A stretch of 32,751 bases of DNA from Intrasporangium sp. (GTDB lineage Bacteria > Actinomycetota > Actinomycetes > Actinomycetales > Dermatophilaceae), in NCBI RefSeq assembly GCF_030452765.1, contig NZ_JAKDLO010000025.1:1-32751 (forward strand), written 5' to 3'. Made by a program: the position numbers and the translations under genes. The notes beneath the pieces were generated by a model that saw nothing but the letters and a program-made list of their open reading frames with translations, was not told the DNA's origin and did no database searches. Below, piece after piece: positions 1 through 8,942 of the stretch (positions are counted from its first letter, which is position 1; every line of letters begins with the position of its first letter).

Positions 1-444
1 CTCCCGCTGGCCCCGCTGACCATCCCCGGCCCGGAGGCATCACGCGAGCCGGCCGAGGCGCACTCGGCTCCCGAGGACCATCCGGACGACGCCCAGCCCG
101 ATCCCGGTGATGCCGAGCCGGTCGAGGTGGAGACCGGTCCGGCTCCGGAGCAGCCGGCCGTCGCCGAGGAGACCGCCCCGACCCGGGTCGAGCCCGCCGG
201 CTCGGGGCTCGAGCCGCCACCGCACCCCGAGCCGGGGCAGGCAGTGGCACGCAACGGCGCGACACCCGGCCGCACGAAGCGGCCCCAGCCCAACGGCTCC
301 CCCGACAGCTCGGAGACGACTGGAGAGCCCGCGCCGAAGCCGCGTCGGCCACGGCCGCAGCACCAGCGTCCGCCCGCGCGACGCTCCAGCCGGCCGAGTG
401 TGCCGAGCTGGGACGACATCATGTTCGGCAGGAAGTCCGACTGA
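1..444 (+). CDS. sepH: SepH septation protein, C-terminal part (5'-truncated by window edge)
   Basis: The frame is open from base 1 to the TGA at 442-444, giving 147 codons of a protein whose start lies outside the window. The visible part is a low-complexity Pro/Glu/Arg-rich tail that ends in a conserved-looking block, VPSWDDIMFGRKSD. A disordered tail closed by a VPSWDEI(V/M)FG-like motif is characteristic of actinobacterial SepH (DUF3071 N-terminal domain), which stimulates FtsZ assembly during septation. The DUF3071 and helix-turn-helix part is not visible, so the call rests on the C-terminal motif and on its neighbours (thymidine kinase, phosphatase, DUF5998), which are familiar sepH neighbours in actinobacteria. 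It is convergent with the thymidine kinase gene, with 48 bp between the stops. Confidence 0.72.
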   Translation, partial: LPLAPLTIPGPEASREPAEAHSAPEDHPDDAQPDPGDAEPVEVETGPAPEQPAVAEETAPTRVEPAGSGLEPPPHPEPGQAVARNGATPGRTKRPQPNGSPDSSETTGEPAPKPRRPRPQHQRPPARRSSRPSVPSWDDIMFGRKSD

Positions 445-492
445 GCCGAGCCAACCCTCGGGGGCTCACGGCCGCGGATGGCCTGCCACCCA

Positions 493-1155
493 CTACCCGC
501 GGGGCTGGATGTCGAGGTCGAAGGGCAACGGTGCCGGCGAGGCTGCCCGTGCGGCGTGGGACGTCATCCGCCGCATGTAGTGGCGTCGGCACAGCACCTC
601 GTACTCGACGACGCCCGCCGCTGCTGAGGCGACGTCCCCGACGACGATCTGGTCTCCCTCGACGACCATGGTGCCGTCGATCACCCGGGCATTGACGGTT
701 GCCCGCCGACCACACCAGCACAGTGCCTCGACCTGGAGCACCTCGACGCGGTCGGCGAGCTCGATGAGCCGCTTCGAGCCCGGAAAGAGCTCGGTCCGGA
801 AGTCACTGGCGATCCCGAAGGCGAACACGTCGATGTCCATCTCGTCGACCACCCGCGCCAGCTGGTCGACCTGGCCGGCGCTGTAGAACTGTGCTTCGTC
901 GCAGATCAGGTAGTCGACGTGCAGCCCTGCTGTCGCCCGGCCGACGACGACATCCCAGAAGTCGAGATCGTGGCCGACCTCGATGGCGCCGGTGGCGAGG
1001 CCGAGCCGCGAGGAGAGCCGGTTCGCTCCCGCTCGGTCGTGTTGGCTGAAGATGAGTCCGCTGCGTCCTCGGGCCGCGTGGTTGTGGTCCATCTGCAACG
1101 CCAGGGTCGACTTGCCGCAGTCCATGGTCCCGGTGAAGAAGACGAGCTCAGCCAC
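493..1155 (-). CDS. tdk: Thymidine kinase (type II)
   Basis: Salvage enzyme that phosphorylates thymidine to dTMP with ATP in the cytoplasm. The 220-residue product has the P-loop TGTMDCGKST at residues 8-17, the DEAQFY block at 86-91 with the probable catalytic Glu87, and paired zinc-type ligands Cys146/Cys148 and Cys189/His192. This is the layout and length of the type II (TK1-like) family. I chose the GTG at 1155 because the protein then begins MAELVFFTG, as homologues do; the frame stays open further upstream but that part has no family similarity. It is the last gene of a minus-strand run and lies 74 bp downstream of the phosphatase gene. A GC-rich inverted repeat in that gap may separate the transcripts. 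Confidence 0.93.
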   Translation of the reverse strand: MAELVFFTGTMDCGKSTLALQMDHNHAARGRSGLIFSQHDRAGANRLSSRLGLATGAIEVGHDLDFWDVVVGRATAGLHVDYLICDEAQFYSAGQVDQLARVVDEMDIDVFAFGIASDFRTELFPGSKRLIELADRVEVLQVEALCWCGRRATVNARVIDGTMVVEGDQIVVGDVASAAAGVVEYEVLCRRHYMRRMTSHAARAASPAPLPFDLDIQPRG

Positions 1156-1180
1156 GACCCCGCAGCCTAGCGAGGCCCGG

Positions 1181-1201
1181 CCGGGCGGGGGTCCTGCCCG
1201 G
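1181..1201. terminator. GC-rich hairpin between phosphatase gene and tdk
   Basis: CCGGGC at 1181-1186 is complementary to GCCCGG at 1196-1201 with a 9-nt loop. It lies in the 74-bp gap downstream of the phosphatase gene, and there is no T-tract. It could be an intrinsic-type terminator or simply GC-rich spacer. Confidence 0.25.
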
Positions 1202-1229
1202 GGGAAAGGCCGCTCTCGGGCCGAACGCC

Positions 1230-2375
1230 TCAGCCTGCCGCTCGCGGTGGGATGACGATGACCGGGACCGCGATCTCGGCCTCGCTCGTCGCGCCATGCA
1301 CGCCGAGCAGCGCGAGGATCTCCTTGCGCATGAGCGTCGAGTGGACGACGGCGAAGCGATCCTGCATCACGACGACCAGGTCCCCGATCCTCGGCAGTAC
1401 GGCGGAGCGCGTCGTGCCGAACCAGCCCTCCTCGACGGCCTGCTCCCTCGTCATGACGCGGGCGAGCCCGGCGAGCCGGTCGCGCCATACCTCCGCCACA
1501 CCCTCGGTGGCCCCGGGCTCGAGGTACAGCTGCAGGTTGCGCGGCTCGCCGCCGACGTGCCGCACCCCCTGCATGAGGGTCGGTTCGTCCGCGAGGTCGA
1601 GCCGCCTGTCGAAGGGCACATCGACCATGCCGTGGTCGGCGGTGACCACGATCGACGTGTCGGCGGGGACCTGGCCGGCAAGGGAGGCCAGCGCTCGGTC
1701 GACGGACTCGACCTCATCGCCCCACTGCCACGACTGACAGCCGTGGACGTGGCCTACCTTGTCCACGTCGCCCCAGTAGAGGTAGACCAGCGACCGGCGC
1801 GCCGCTCGCACGCTCTCGACGCTGGCCGCGACACGCTCGTCGAGGTGCTTGGCGGCGCGGAAGCGCCCCCCGCGCAGGGCGGCGTTGGTCAGACCGGAGC
1901 CATCGAAGTAGCGCGGCCCGACACGGGTCACGGCCAACCCGTCCTGCTCGGCGGCCTGGAACACGGTGCGACTCGGCTGCCACCGCAGCGGGTCCGGCCC
2001 GTCCTCCCATGACAGCTCGTTCAGCAGGCGATCGGTCTCGGGGTCGAGCACCTGGAACCCGACGAGCCCATGTGAACCCGGTGGCAGCCCGGTGCCGAAG
2101 CTGCCCATCGAGGTGGCTGTGGTCGTGGGGAACCCGCACGGGATCCGCCTCGCCGCACCGAGGTGGTCGCGCAGGAAGGGTGCGTGCCCGCTGCGCCGGG
2201 CGAGCAGGTCGTAGCCGAGCCCGTCGATCAGGACGACGACGCAGCGGGGGGCCGGAGGCAGTCCGAACCGGTCGGCGCCGGCATAGCTGCCGACGCCGAC
2301 CGAGTCCGCGACAGAGGGGAGTACCGAGGCGAGCGTGCCGGGTGACCAGTCCGGCACCTGGACCTCGTCGCTCAC
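1230..2375 (-). CDS. Alkaline phosphatase superfamily hydrolase (nucleotide pyrophosphatase/phosphodiesterase-like)
   Basis: A 381-residue metal-dependent phosphohydrolase of the type I phosphodiesterase/nucleotide pyrophosphatase group. The visible metal sites are VLIDGLGYD (Asp51), YWGDVDKVGHVHG and VTADHGMVDV. The nucleophile block is GFPTTTATS near residues 81-89, where one of the threonines would be the nucleophile. No signal peptide is apparent, so it is probably cytoplasmic; the substrate is unknown. The GTG start at 2375 overlaps the DUF5998 stop by four bases (GTGA), which implies translational coupling. The order fusion protein, DUF5998, phosphatase, tdk looks like one transcription unit. 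Confidence 0.88.
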   Translation of the reverse strand: MSDEVQVPDWSPGTLASVLPSVADSVGVGSYAGADRFGLPPAPRCVVVLIDGLGYDLLARRSGHAPFLRDHLGAARRIPCGFPTTTATSMGSFGTGLPPGSHGLVGFQVLDPETDRLLNELSWEDGPDPLRWQPSRTVFQAAEQDGLAVTRVGPRYFDGSGLTNAALRGGRFRAAKHLDERVAASVESVRAARRSLVYLYWGDVDKVGHVHGCQSWQWGDEVESVDRALASLAGQVPADTSIVVTADHGMVDVPFDRRLDLADEPTLMQGVRHVGGEPRNLQLYLEPGATEGVAEVWRDRLAGLARVMTREQAVEEGWFGTTRSAVLPRIGDLVVVMQDRFAVVHSTLMRKEILALLGVHGATSEAEIAVPVIVIPPRAAG

Positions 2376-2983
2376 CGCCGGGCCATCCCACCGCCGATGC
2401 TGGCTGACAGGGTGCGCGCGAAGTCGAGGGCGGCGTCGACGGCGCCCTCGCCGTCGGCCGCGGCGCTGATCCGCAGGCTGATGTCGTCAGATGCGACCGT
2501 GCCCTCGAACCCGTGGTCTGCGGTGCACTCCGGGTCGGCGCACTGGGCCGGCAGCAGGTCGAGCCGGCTCACCGCACCCCAACCGATGGTCAGCGTGATG
2601 TCCCTCGAGTGCGTGCCAGAGCTGAACGTCTCCGGGTGCGCCACGACGTGGGTCACCATGACCCCGCGCAGGGCAGCGAGCGGCACGGTCTCGGTCGTCG
2701 CCGTGGCGGTCGAGGGGGAGCCGGGCTCGGAGAAGTCGTCGGCGTGGGCGATCACGAGCCGCCTGGGTGTGACGACGAGGACGGTGACGTGGCGCCGCAC
2801 GGTCTCCTCGTCGAACGTGGTCTCCTGGTGCACGAGGTGCGCGACCACCTCGTCCCCGGCGACGGCCGACTCGACGACGTCGCAGACGAGCGCCGGGTAG
2901 TAGCCGGCATGCGTGATGGCGAGAGTCAGGTCCTCGGGGAGAGCCTGGCCCTGCTCCTGGGAGACACGGCGCATGGGCCCCAT
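2372..2983 (-). CDS. DUF5998 family protein
   Basis: A 203-residue soluble protein of unknown function found across actinobacteria beside the same phosphatase and sepH genes. It has mixed alpha/beta composition and an internal CADPECTADH motif that could bind a metal, but no recognisable catalytic site. I chose the ATG at 2983 because an AGGAG lies 7 nt upstream; the in-frame ATG at 2974 is an alternative. Its stop overlaps the phosphatase start, and its ribosome-binding site lies just beyond the stop of the upstream fusion gene (14-bp gap). Co-translation with the phosphatase suggests a shared pathway, but the function is not known. Confidence 0.82.
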   Translation of the reverse strand: MGPMRRVSQEQGQALPEDLTLAITHAGYYPALVCDVVESAVAGDEVVAHLVHQETTFDEETVRRHVTVLVVTPRRLVIAHADDFSEPGSPSTATATTETVPLAALRGVMVTHVVAHPETFSSGTHSRDITLTIGWGAVSRLDLLPAQCADPECTADHGFEGTVASDDISLRISAAADGEGAVDAALDFARTLSASIGGGMARR

Positions 2984-2997
2984 CCTTGCACTCCTGC

Positions 2998-5697
2998 TCA
3001 CGTCATCCCCCGGCGACCAAGGTCCTTGCGGACGAGCGCCGGACGGACGACGACCTCGGCCCCGAGCGCGTCGACGCCACCGCTCCACGCATTGACCGGG
3101 TTGAGCTCGACGCCGGCGAGCTCGGGGTGGTCGTCGGCCATCACCGAGAGCCGGGCCACGAGGTCGCGCAGCGCGGCGCGATGCACCGGCGCGGCGCCCC
3201 GGTGCCCGGTGAGCAGCGGGGCCGCCTTGACACTGGTGATCAGGTCTCGTACGTCGACATCGGTCAGCGGCGGGATCCGGTAGGCGACGTCGTCGAGCAG
3301 CTCGGTCGGTGGCCCCGCCACGGAGAAGCTGACCACAGGCCCGAACAACGGGTCCTCCTGGGTACTCAGGACGCAGGACACCCCGGGCACCGCCATACGC
3401 TGGACCGCGAAGCTGCCGTCGGCCAGGGCACCCAGCCGCTCGCTGAGGGACTCGTACGCGTCGCGGACGGCCTCGGCGTCGCCCAGGTCGCCCCGGACGC
3501 CGACGATCCCGGGCTGGTGTCGCACGACCCGTGAGGTCGACTTGAGGATGACCGGGTAGGAGAGGCGTTCCGCAGCGGCCACCGCCTCGTCGACGGAGCC
3601 GACCGCGACCGCGGGCCAGAGCTGGATCCCGTAGCTCTCGAGCACCTCGCTCACCTCGTCGCGGGTCAGCGTCCGACCCTCGGGGCTCTCGAGCAGGACC
3701 CTGGCGATCAGGGCCTCGGCCCGCAACCGGTCGACGCCGGCGGGTGCCACCAGCGCACCCCGGTCCTTGGCGCGCCACTGCGCGTAGTGCGTCACAGCGT
3801 TGAGCGCACGGATCCCGTCCTCGGGCATCGTGTACGCCGGGACGATCCGCTGTGTCCCGCCGGCGTCCGCATAGGTGAGGCCCCCCTCGACGCCCCGTAT
3901 CCCCAGGAAGGTCGCCACACACGGCTTCTGGTGCCGGCCGGCCACGGTCCGAAGGGCCGCCGTGAGGTCCTCGTCACGGGTGGCCAGCGGGCGGATGAAC
4001 CCGGCGACGACACTGTCGACCTCGGGGTCCGCAAAGGCCGCCTCGAGGGCATCGGCGAACTCGTCGGCGCTGGCCTGCGCCGGCAACGACACCGGACCGT
4101 GCGTGACCTGCAGGCCCCAGCTCAGGCACGCCGAGGCACTGATCGCGCCCAGGGCATCGGAGTTGCCGACGATCGCGACGCGGCCCCCGGACGGGAGCGG
4201 CTGGTGCAGGGTGAGCTGGGCGACGTCGAAGAGCTGATGGATGTTCTCGACGCGGATGACGCCCGCCTGCCGCAGCAACGCGTCGAAGGCCCGCGGCGAC
4301 ACCCGGGTCTGCCGGGTCCGGTGCCCCGGTGGGGCGGCGAAGCTCGACACCCCGGAGGAGACGGCGACAACGGGCTTGACCATCGCGAGCTGCCGGGCGA
4401 TCCGCGAGAACTTGCGCGGGTTGCCCATCGACTCGAGGTAGAGGCCCACGGTGTCGGTGTCGGCATCGTCGATCCAGTACTGCATGAGGTCGTTGCCCGA
4501 CACGTCTGCCCGGTTGCCCGCCGAGGCGAAGACGGAGATCCCCAGACCGCGCCGGGCGGCCGAGGCGAGCACTGCGACCCCGAGTGCGCCGCTCTGGGCG
4601 AAGAGACCGAGCCGGCCCGCAGGCGGGACGACCGGTGCGAGGGTGGCATTGAGCCGGACGTCCGTGTGGGCGTTGATGAGCCCGAAGCTGTTCGGCCCGA
4701 CCATGCGCATCCCGGAGAGGCGGACCGTGCGCCGGAGCTGCTCCTGACGCTCGGCACCCTCGGAGCCGGCCTCCGCGAACCCCGCCGACATGACGAGCAG
4801 GGCCTTGACACCCGCCCGGGCGCAGTCGCTCACGACACCCTGCACCTGCTCGGCAGGCACGAGTACCACTGCGAGGTCGACCGGCCCGGGCAGGTCCATG
4901 AGGGACCGGTGAGCCGCCACCCCCTGCACCTCCTCGGCCTCGGGGTGGACCACGAAGAGCTCGCCGCGGTAGCCCGAGGCGAGGATGTTGGCCAGCACCA
5001 TCGCGCCGACGGAGTCCGGCCGCCGGCTGGCACCGATGACCGCGACCCGCTCCGGGAACAGGATCGTGCGCACGCTTCGAGACTCGGCCCGGTGCTCTCG
5101 GGACAGGGCGACCGCCTTCGACTGCTCGGTCGGCTCGATCCCGAAAGACAGGTCGACGACGCCGTCCTCCACCCGGTGGACCACCTCGTAGCCTGCGTCC
5201 TTGAACACCATGAGCATCTTGCGGTTCTGGGGCAGCACCTCGGCGGTGAACTTCTCGATGCCGATCTCACGGGCGACCGCAGCGAGGTGCTCGAGCAGGA
5301 CCGAGCCGATGCCGCGGCCCTGGAACCGGTCGGAGATGTTGAAGGCCACCTCTGCCGAGGAGGTCCCCTCGAGCAGGTCGAAGCGGCCCACGCCGACGAT
5401 GTCGTCACCGACGGTCGAGACGAGTGCGACCCGGTTGTGGTAGTCGACATGGGTGAAGCGGTGCAGGTCGCGGTCGCTCAGCTCCCTGAGGGGAGCGAAG
5501 AACCGCAGGTAGATCGACTCCTCCGACTGGGCGTTGTGGAACTTGCGCAGCGCCTCCGCGTCGTCGGGGGTGATCGGGCGGATATGGGCCACGGACCCGT
5601 CCCGGAGGACGACGTCGGCCTCCCACTGCTGCGGGGGTGCAGGCGGTGGGGCCTCGGCGGACTCCCGCACACCGGGCCGCGTCTCAGCGTCGGACAT
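2998..5697 (-). CDS. GNAT acetyltransferase / NDP-forming acyl-CoA synthetase-like fusion (Pat-type protein acetyltransferase)
   Basis: An 899-residue fusion. Residues about 30-190 form a GNAT domain (the acetyl-CoA loop FQGRGIGSVLLEHL is clear). Residues about 215-680 form the CoA-binding and ligase-CoA domains typical of ADP-forming acetyl-CoA synthetases (FPERVAVIGASRR, GPNSFGLIN, LFAQSGALGVA). Residues about 690-890 form an ATP-grasp domain (YPVILKSTSR, VELNPVNAW). The family includes bacterial lysine acetyltransferases of the Pat/PatZ type, which tune acyl-CoA synthetases. In E. coli PatZ the GNAT is C-terminal; here it is N-terminal, as in actinobacterial Pat proteins. The usual phospho-His HTGAL block appears as PPGHRTRQTRV, so the ligase half may be a sensor and not an enzyme; that is inference. 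It is divergent from the nitroreductase gene, with a 67-bp shared upstream region. Confidence 0.87.
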   Translation of the reverse strand: MSDAETRPGVRESAEAPPPAPPQQWEADVVLRDGSVAHIRPITPDDAEALRKFHNAQSEESIYLRFFAPLRELSDRDLHRFTHVDYHNRVALVSTVGDDIVGVGRFDLLEGTSSAEVAFNISDRFQGRGIGSVLLEHLAAVAREIGIEKFTAEVLPQNRKMLMVFKDAGYEVVHRVEDGVVDLSFGIEPTEQSKAVALSREHRAESRSVRTILFPERVAVIGASRRPDSVGAMVLANILASGYRGELFVVHPEAEEVQGVAAHRSLMDLPGPVDLAVVLVPAEQVQGVVSDCARAGVKALLVMSAGFAEAGSEGAERQEQLRRTVRLSGMRMVGPNSFGLINAHTDVRLNATLAPVVPPAGRLGLFAQSGALGVAVLASAARRGLGISVFASAGNRADVSGNDLMQYWIDDADTDTVGLYLESMGNPRKFSRIARQLAMVKPVVAVSSGVSSFAAPPGHRTRQTRVSPRAFDALLRQAGVIRVENIHQLFDVAQLTLHQPLPSGGRVAIVGNSDALGAISASACLSWGLQVTHGPVSLPAQASADEFADALEAAFADPEVDSVVAGFIRPLATRDEDLTAALRTVAGRHQKPCVATFLGIRGVEGGLTYADAGGTQRIVPAYTMPEDGIRALNAVTHYAQWRAKDRGALVAPAGVDRLRAEALIARVLLESPEGRTLTRDEVSEVLESYGIQLWPAVAVGSVDEAVAAAERLSYPVILKSTSRVVRHQPGIVGVRGDLGDAEAVRDAYESLSERLGALADGSFAVQRMAVPGVSCVLSTQEDPLFGPVVSFSVAGPPTELLDDVAYRIPPLTDVDVRDLITSVKAAPLLTGHRGAAPVHRAALRDLVARLSVMADDHPELAGVELNPVNAWSGGVDALGAEVVVRPALVRKDLGRRGMT

Positions 5698-5764
5698 GTC
5701 GCCATCGTGTCACGACCGGCCATGGCAGGACCCTCGGGCAGCGCCCGGATGCGAGAGTGAACCC

Positions 5765-6373
5765 ATGGAGTTCGACGAGGTGGTGCGTCGGCGCCGGATG
5801 GTGCGCCGCTACGACCCCGACCGCCCGGTTCCCGACGAGGTCCTCCTTCGCTGCCTCGACAACGCGGTCCGCGCCCCGAGCGCCGGCTTCAGCCAGGGGT
5901 GGGACTTCGTCGTCCTGCGAACGGACGACGAGCGCACCCGCTTCTGGGCAGCCACCACGGATCCGGGCGAGCGAGCGGACCCGTGGCGCAGCGGCATACA
6001 GGATGCGCCGGTGCTGATCCTCTGCCTGTCGCACAAGGACGCCTACCTCGATCGCTACGCCGAGCCGGACAAGGGATGGACCGATCGGAGCGAGAACCAC
6101 TGGCCGGTGCCCTACTGGGACATGGACGCGGGCATGGCGGCGCTGCTGATCCTGCTCACCGCCGTCGACGCGGGGCTCGGCAGCCTCTTCTTCGGGGTGC
6201 CGATGCAGTGTCACCCCGCGGTCCACGAGCAGTTCGGCATCCCGGGGGGTCGCACCGTGGTGGGAGTGGTCTCGCTCGGCTACGCAGTGCCGGGGCCGAA
6301 GAGCCCCAGCCTGCGGCGGCATCGACGCACCGGGGCGCAGGTGAGCCACTGGGGCCGGTTCGGGCGGCAGTAG
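5765..6373 (+). CDS. Nitroreductase family protein (FMN-dependent)
   Basis: A 202-residue protein with the nitroreductase N-terminal signature (EVVRRRRMVRRYDPDRPVP, where the Arg cluster contacts the FMN phosphate). It also has the RAPSAGFSQGWDFVV segment and the C-terminal VVGVVSLGYAVPGPKSP block. The central WDMDAGMAALLILLTAVDAGLGSLFF helix is typical of the dimer core. It would reduce nitro compounds, quinones or similar with NAD(P)H; the physiological substrate cannot be told. The ATG at 5765 gives the family's normal length. The frame is open upstream, but that stretch is antisense to the fusion gene's start. It is a monocistronic-looking gene, 91 bp before parC. Confidence 0.9.
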   Translation: MEFDEVVRRRRMVRRYDPDRPVPDEVLLRCLDNAVRAPSAGFSQGWDFVVLRTDDERTRFWAATTDPGERADPWRSGIQDAPVLILCLSHKDAYLDRYAEPDKGWTDRSENHWPVPYWDMDAGMAALLILLTAVDAGLGSLFFGVPMQCHPAVHEQFGIPGGRTVVGVVSLGYAVPGPKSPSLRRHRRTGAQVSHWGRFGRQ

Positions 6374-6464
6374 CCCGACCTCACGGCGTGGCAGCGCAGC
6401 CGCGTGCCTCGGGCTGGGGGATCATGGGGTGTTCACCCGCCGACCCCAAGGAGCACGACTCGGC

Positions 6465-8927
6465 ATGGCCCGCCGCACGAGCACCGCACCACCGGAGGAC
6501 TTCGAGGAGAAGATCGTCGGCATCGACGTGCAGGAGGAGATGCAGAACGCCTTCCTCGAGTACTCCTACTCCGTCATCTACTCCCGTGCCCTGCCGGATG
6601 CGCGCGACGGGCTCAAGCCGGTGCAGCGGCGCATCCTGTATGGCGCCAGCGAGCTGGGTCTGCGACCCGATCGAGGGCACGTCAAGAGCCAGCGCATCAT
6701 CGGCGAGGTGATGGGCAAGTACCACCCGCACGGCGACCAGGCGATCTACGACGCCCTGGTGCGGATGGCCCAGCCGTTCACCCTCCGGCTGCCCCTCATC
6801 GACGGGCACGGCAACTTCGGCTCCCTCGACGACGGACCGGCGGCCGCCCGCTACACCGAGGCCCGCCTCGCCCCTGCGGCGCTGCTCATGGTGTCGGGAC
6901 TCGACGAGGACACGGTCGACTTCGTCCCGAACTACGACGACACGCAGCTACAGCCGGGTGTGCTACCGGCGGCCTACCCGAACCTGCTTGTCAACGGCGC
7001 CTCGGGCATCGCCGTGGGCATGGCGACCAACCTGCCTCCGCACAACCTCGTCGAGGTCGTCGGCGCGGCTCGCCACCTCATCGACCACCCGGACTGCTCC
7101 CTCGATGACCTCATGAAGTTCGTCCCCGGTCCGGACCTGCCGACCGGCGGGCGGATCGTCGGGCTCGACGGGATCCGGGACGCCTACCTGACCGGTCGCG
7201 GCAGCTTCCGCACCCGGGCCACGACCCGCATCGAGTCGGTCACGCCGCGCCGCAAGGGCATCGTGGTGACCGAGCTGCCGTATCTCGTCGGCCCCGAGAA
7301 GCTCTTCGAGAAGATCAAGGACCTCGTCGAGGCCAAGAAGCTGCAGGGCATCTCGGACCTGAAGGACCTGTCCGACCGACAGCACGGTATGCGCCTGGTC
7401 ATCGAGGTCAAGAACGGCTTCAACCCCGAGGCTGTCCTCGAGCACCTCTACCGGCTGACGCCGATGGAGGAGAGCTTCGGCATCAACAACGTCGCGCTCG
7501 TGGACGGGCAGCCGCGCACCCTGGGCCTGAAGGAGCTGCTGCGGGTCTACGTCGAGTTCCGGACCGACGTCGTGCGGCGCCGCTGCGCCTTCCGGCTGCG
7601 CAAGCGGGAGGAGCGTCTGCACCTCGTCGAGGGGCTGCTCGTCGCGATCCTCGACATCGACGAGGTCATCCAGCTGATCCGCTCCTCCGACGACGCGGCC
7701 ACCGCGCGCACCCGGCTCATGGACGTCTTCGACCTCTCCGAGGTGCAGGCCACCTACATCCTCGACCTGCAGCTGCGGCGGCTGACGAAGTTCTCCCGGA
7801 TCGAGCTCGAGAACGAGAAGAGCGACCTCGAACGGGAGATCGAGTCGCTGCGAGCCCTGCTCGAGAACGAGAAGCTGCTGCGCCGGCTCGTCTCGGACGA
7901 GCTGGCCGACGTGGCGAAGGCGCATGGCACGCCTCGACGCACCGTCCTGCTCGAGAGCTCAGGCGCGGCCGCGGCGTCGGCCCCGCTCGAGGTCAGCGAC
8001 GACCCGTGCTGGGTGCTCCTCTCGTCGACCGGGTTGCTGGCGCGCACCTCGAACGCCGAGCCTCCGGGCTCCGAGGGTGCCCGCGCCAAGCACGACGCGA
8101 TCATCGGTGCGGTTCCCACGACCAACCGGGGCGAGGTGGGGCTGGTGACGAGCACCGGACGGATGGTGCGTCTGGCGGTGCTCGACCTGCCCGCGCTACC
8201 GCCCACCAACGGAGCACCGAGCCTGTCCGGTGGTGCGCCGCTGGCCGCCTACGTCGACCTTGCGACCGGGGAGGAGCCGGTGACGATCGTCCCCATCGGG
8301 GGCAACGCCCCCGCGCTCGCGCTCGGGACCGCACAAGGGGTCGTCAAGCGGGTGACGTCCGACGCGCCCAAGAGCTCCAGCTGGGAGGTCATCGCCCTCA
8401 AAGCCGGCGACCGCGTCATCGGCGTCGGAGTCGCGGCAGACCCCGCCCTCGACCTGGTCTTCATCACGAGCGACGCCCAGCTCTTGCGGTTCGGCGCCGG
8501 CACGGTGCGCCCGCAGGGTCGCAGCGCGGGCGGGATGGCCGGGGTGCGGCTCTCGCCCGGGGCCGAGGCGGTCTTCTTCGGCGTCGTCGACCCTCGGCAC
8601 GAGGCAGCGGTCGTCACGTCGGCCGGGTCCTCCGCCGCGTTGCCGGGCACGGTGGGTGGCTCGCTCAAGGTCACGCCGTACCGCGAGTTCCCCGCGAAGG
8701 GGCGCGGCACAGGTGGCGTGCGCTGCCACCGGTTCCTCAAGGGCGAGGACGTCCTCGTCCTCGCCCACGCCGGCAACACGCCGCTGCGTGCCAGCGCGGC
8801 GGCCGGCGTCGCAGTCGAGCTGCCTGCCGCGGACGGGCGCCGGGACGGCTCCGGCATGCCGACGACGCGGGTCATCGACCGCATCGCCTCGGCCGTCGGA
8901 GCTGTCCAAGGGGTCTCGGACGCCTGA
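6465..8927 (+). CDS. parC: DNA topoisomerase IV subunit A
   Basis: An 820-residue type IIA topoisomerase breakage-reunion subunit. With ParE it decatenates and relaxes DNA. The winged-helix core contains the active-site tyrosine Tyr130 in AARYTEARL, and the quinolone region is [10 protein letters not shown] at 88-97. The C-terminal part is a divergent beta-pinwheel without a good GyrA box (QRRGGKG); the nearest match is [11 protein letters not shown]. That lack, plus the convergent partner parE, argues for topoisomerase IV and against gyrase. I chose the ATG at 6465 because AAGGAG (6448-6453) precedes it; a GTG at 6429 is possible but has no family similarity upstream. The quinolone-contact position (Ser83 in E. 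coli GyrA) is Gln92. Confidence 0.93.
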   Translation: MARRTSTAPPEDFEEKIVGIDVQEEMQNAFLEYSYSVIYSRALPDARDGLKPVQRRILYGASELGLRPDRGHVKSQRIIGEVMGKYHPHGDQAIYDALVRMAQPFTLRLPLIDGHGNFGSLDDGPAAARYTEARLAPAALLMVSGLDEDTVDFVPNYDDTQLQPGVLPAAYPNLLVNGASGIAVGMATNLPPHNLVEVVGAARHLIDHPDCSLDDLMKFVPGPDLPTGGRIVGLDGIRDAYLTGRGSFRTRATTRIESVTPRRKGIVVTELPYLVGPEKLFEKIKDLVEAKKLQGISDLKDLSDRQHGMRLVIEVKNGFNPEAVLEHLYRLTPMEESFGINNVALVDGQPRTLGLKELLRVYVEFRTDVVRRRCAFRLRKREERLHLVEGLLVAILDIDEVIQLIRSSDDAATARTRLMDVFDLSEVQATYILDLQLRRLTKFSRIELENEKSDLEREIESLRALLENEKLLRRLVSDELADVAKAHGTPRRTVLLESSGAAAASAPLEVSDDPCWVLLSSTGLLARTSNAEPPGSEGARAKHDAIIGAVPTTNRGEVGLVTSTGRMVRLAVLDLPALPPTNGAPSLSGGAPLAAYVDLATGEEPVTIVPIGGNAPALALGTAQGVVKRVTSDAPKSSSWEVIALKAGDRVIGVGVAADPALDLVFITSDAQLLRFGAGTVRPQGRSAGGMAGVRLSPGAEAVFFGVVDPRHEAAVVTSAGSSAALPGTVGGSLKVTPYREFPAKGRGTGGVRCHRFLKGEDVLVLAHAGNTPLRASAAAGVAVELPAADGRRDGSGMPTTRVIDRIASAVGAVQGVSDA

Positions 8928-8942
8928 GCCGCCTCAGGCGTC
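8919..8942. terminator. Bidirectional hairpin shared by parC and parE, containing both stop codons
   Basis: GACGCCTGAG at 8919-8928 and its exact reverse complement CTCAGGCGTC at 8933-8942 form a perfect 10-bp stem with a CCGC loop. The parC stop TGA (8925-8927) is in the left arm and the parE stop (TCA on the plus strand, 8934-8936) is in the right arm. The genes converge with only 6 bp between stops. There is no T-tract, which is common in high-GC actinobacteria. Function as a bidirectional terminator or mRNA 3'-end stabiliser is inferred. Confidence 0.72.

Noticed and set aside
445-492. Possible terminator between sepH and tdk
   Set aside because: Short convergent gap with only partial GGCC pairings; no convincing stem.
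3787-5760. Very long plus-strand open frame (657 codons)
   Set aside because: It is exactly antisense to the GNAT/acyl-CoA synthetase gene, has Arg/Gly/Asp/His-rich nonsense composition and matches no family; a GC-bias shadow.
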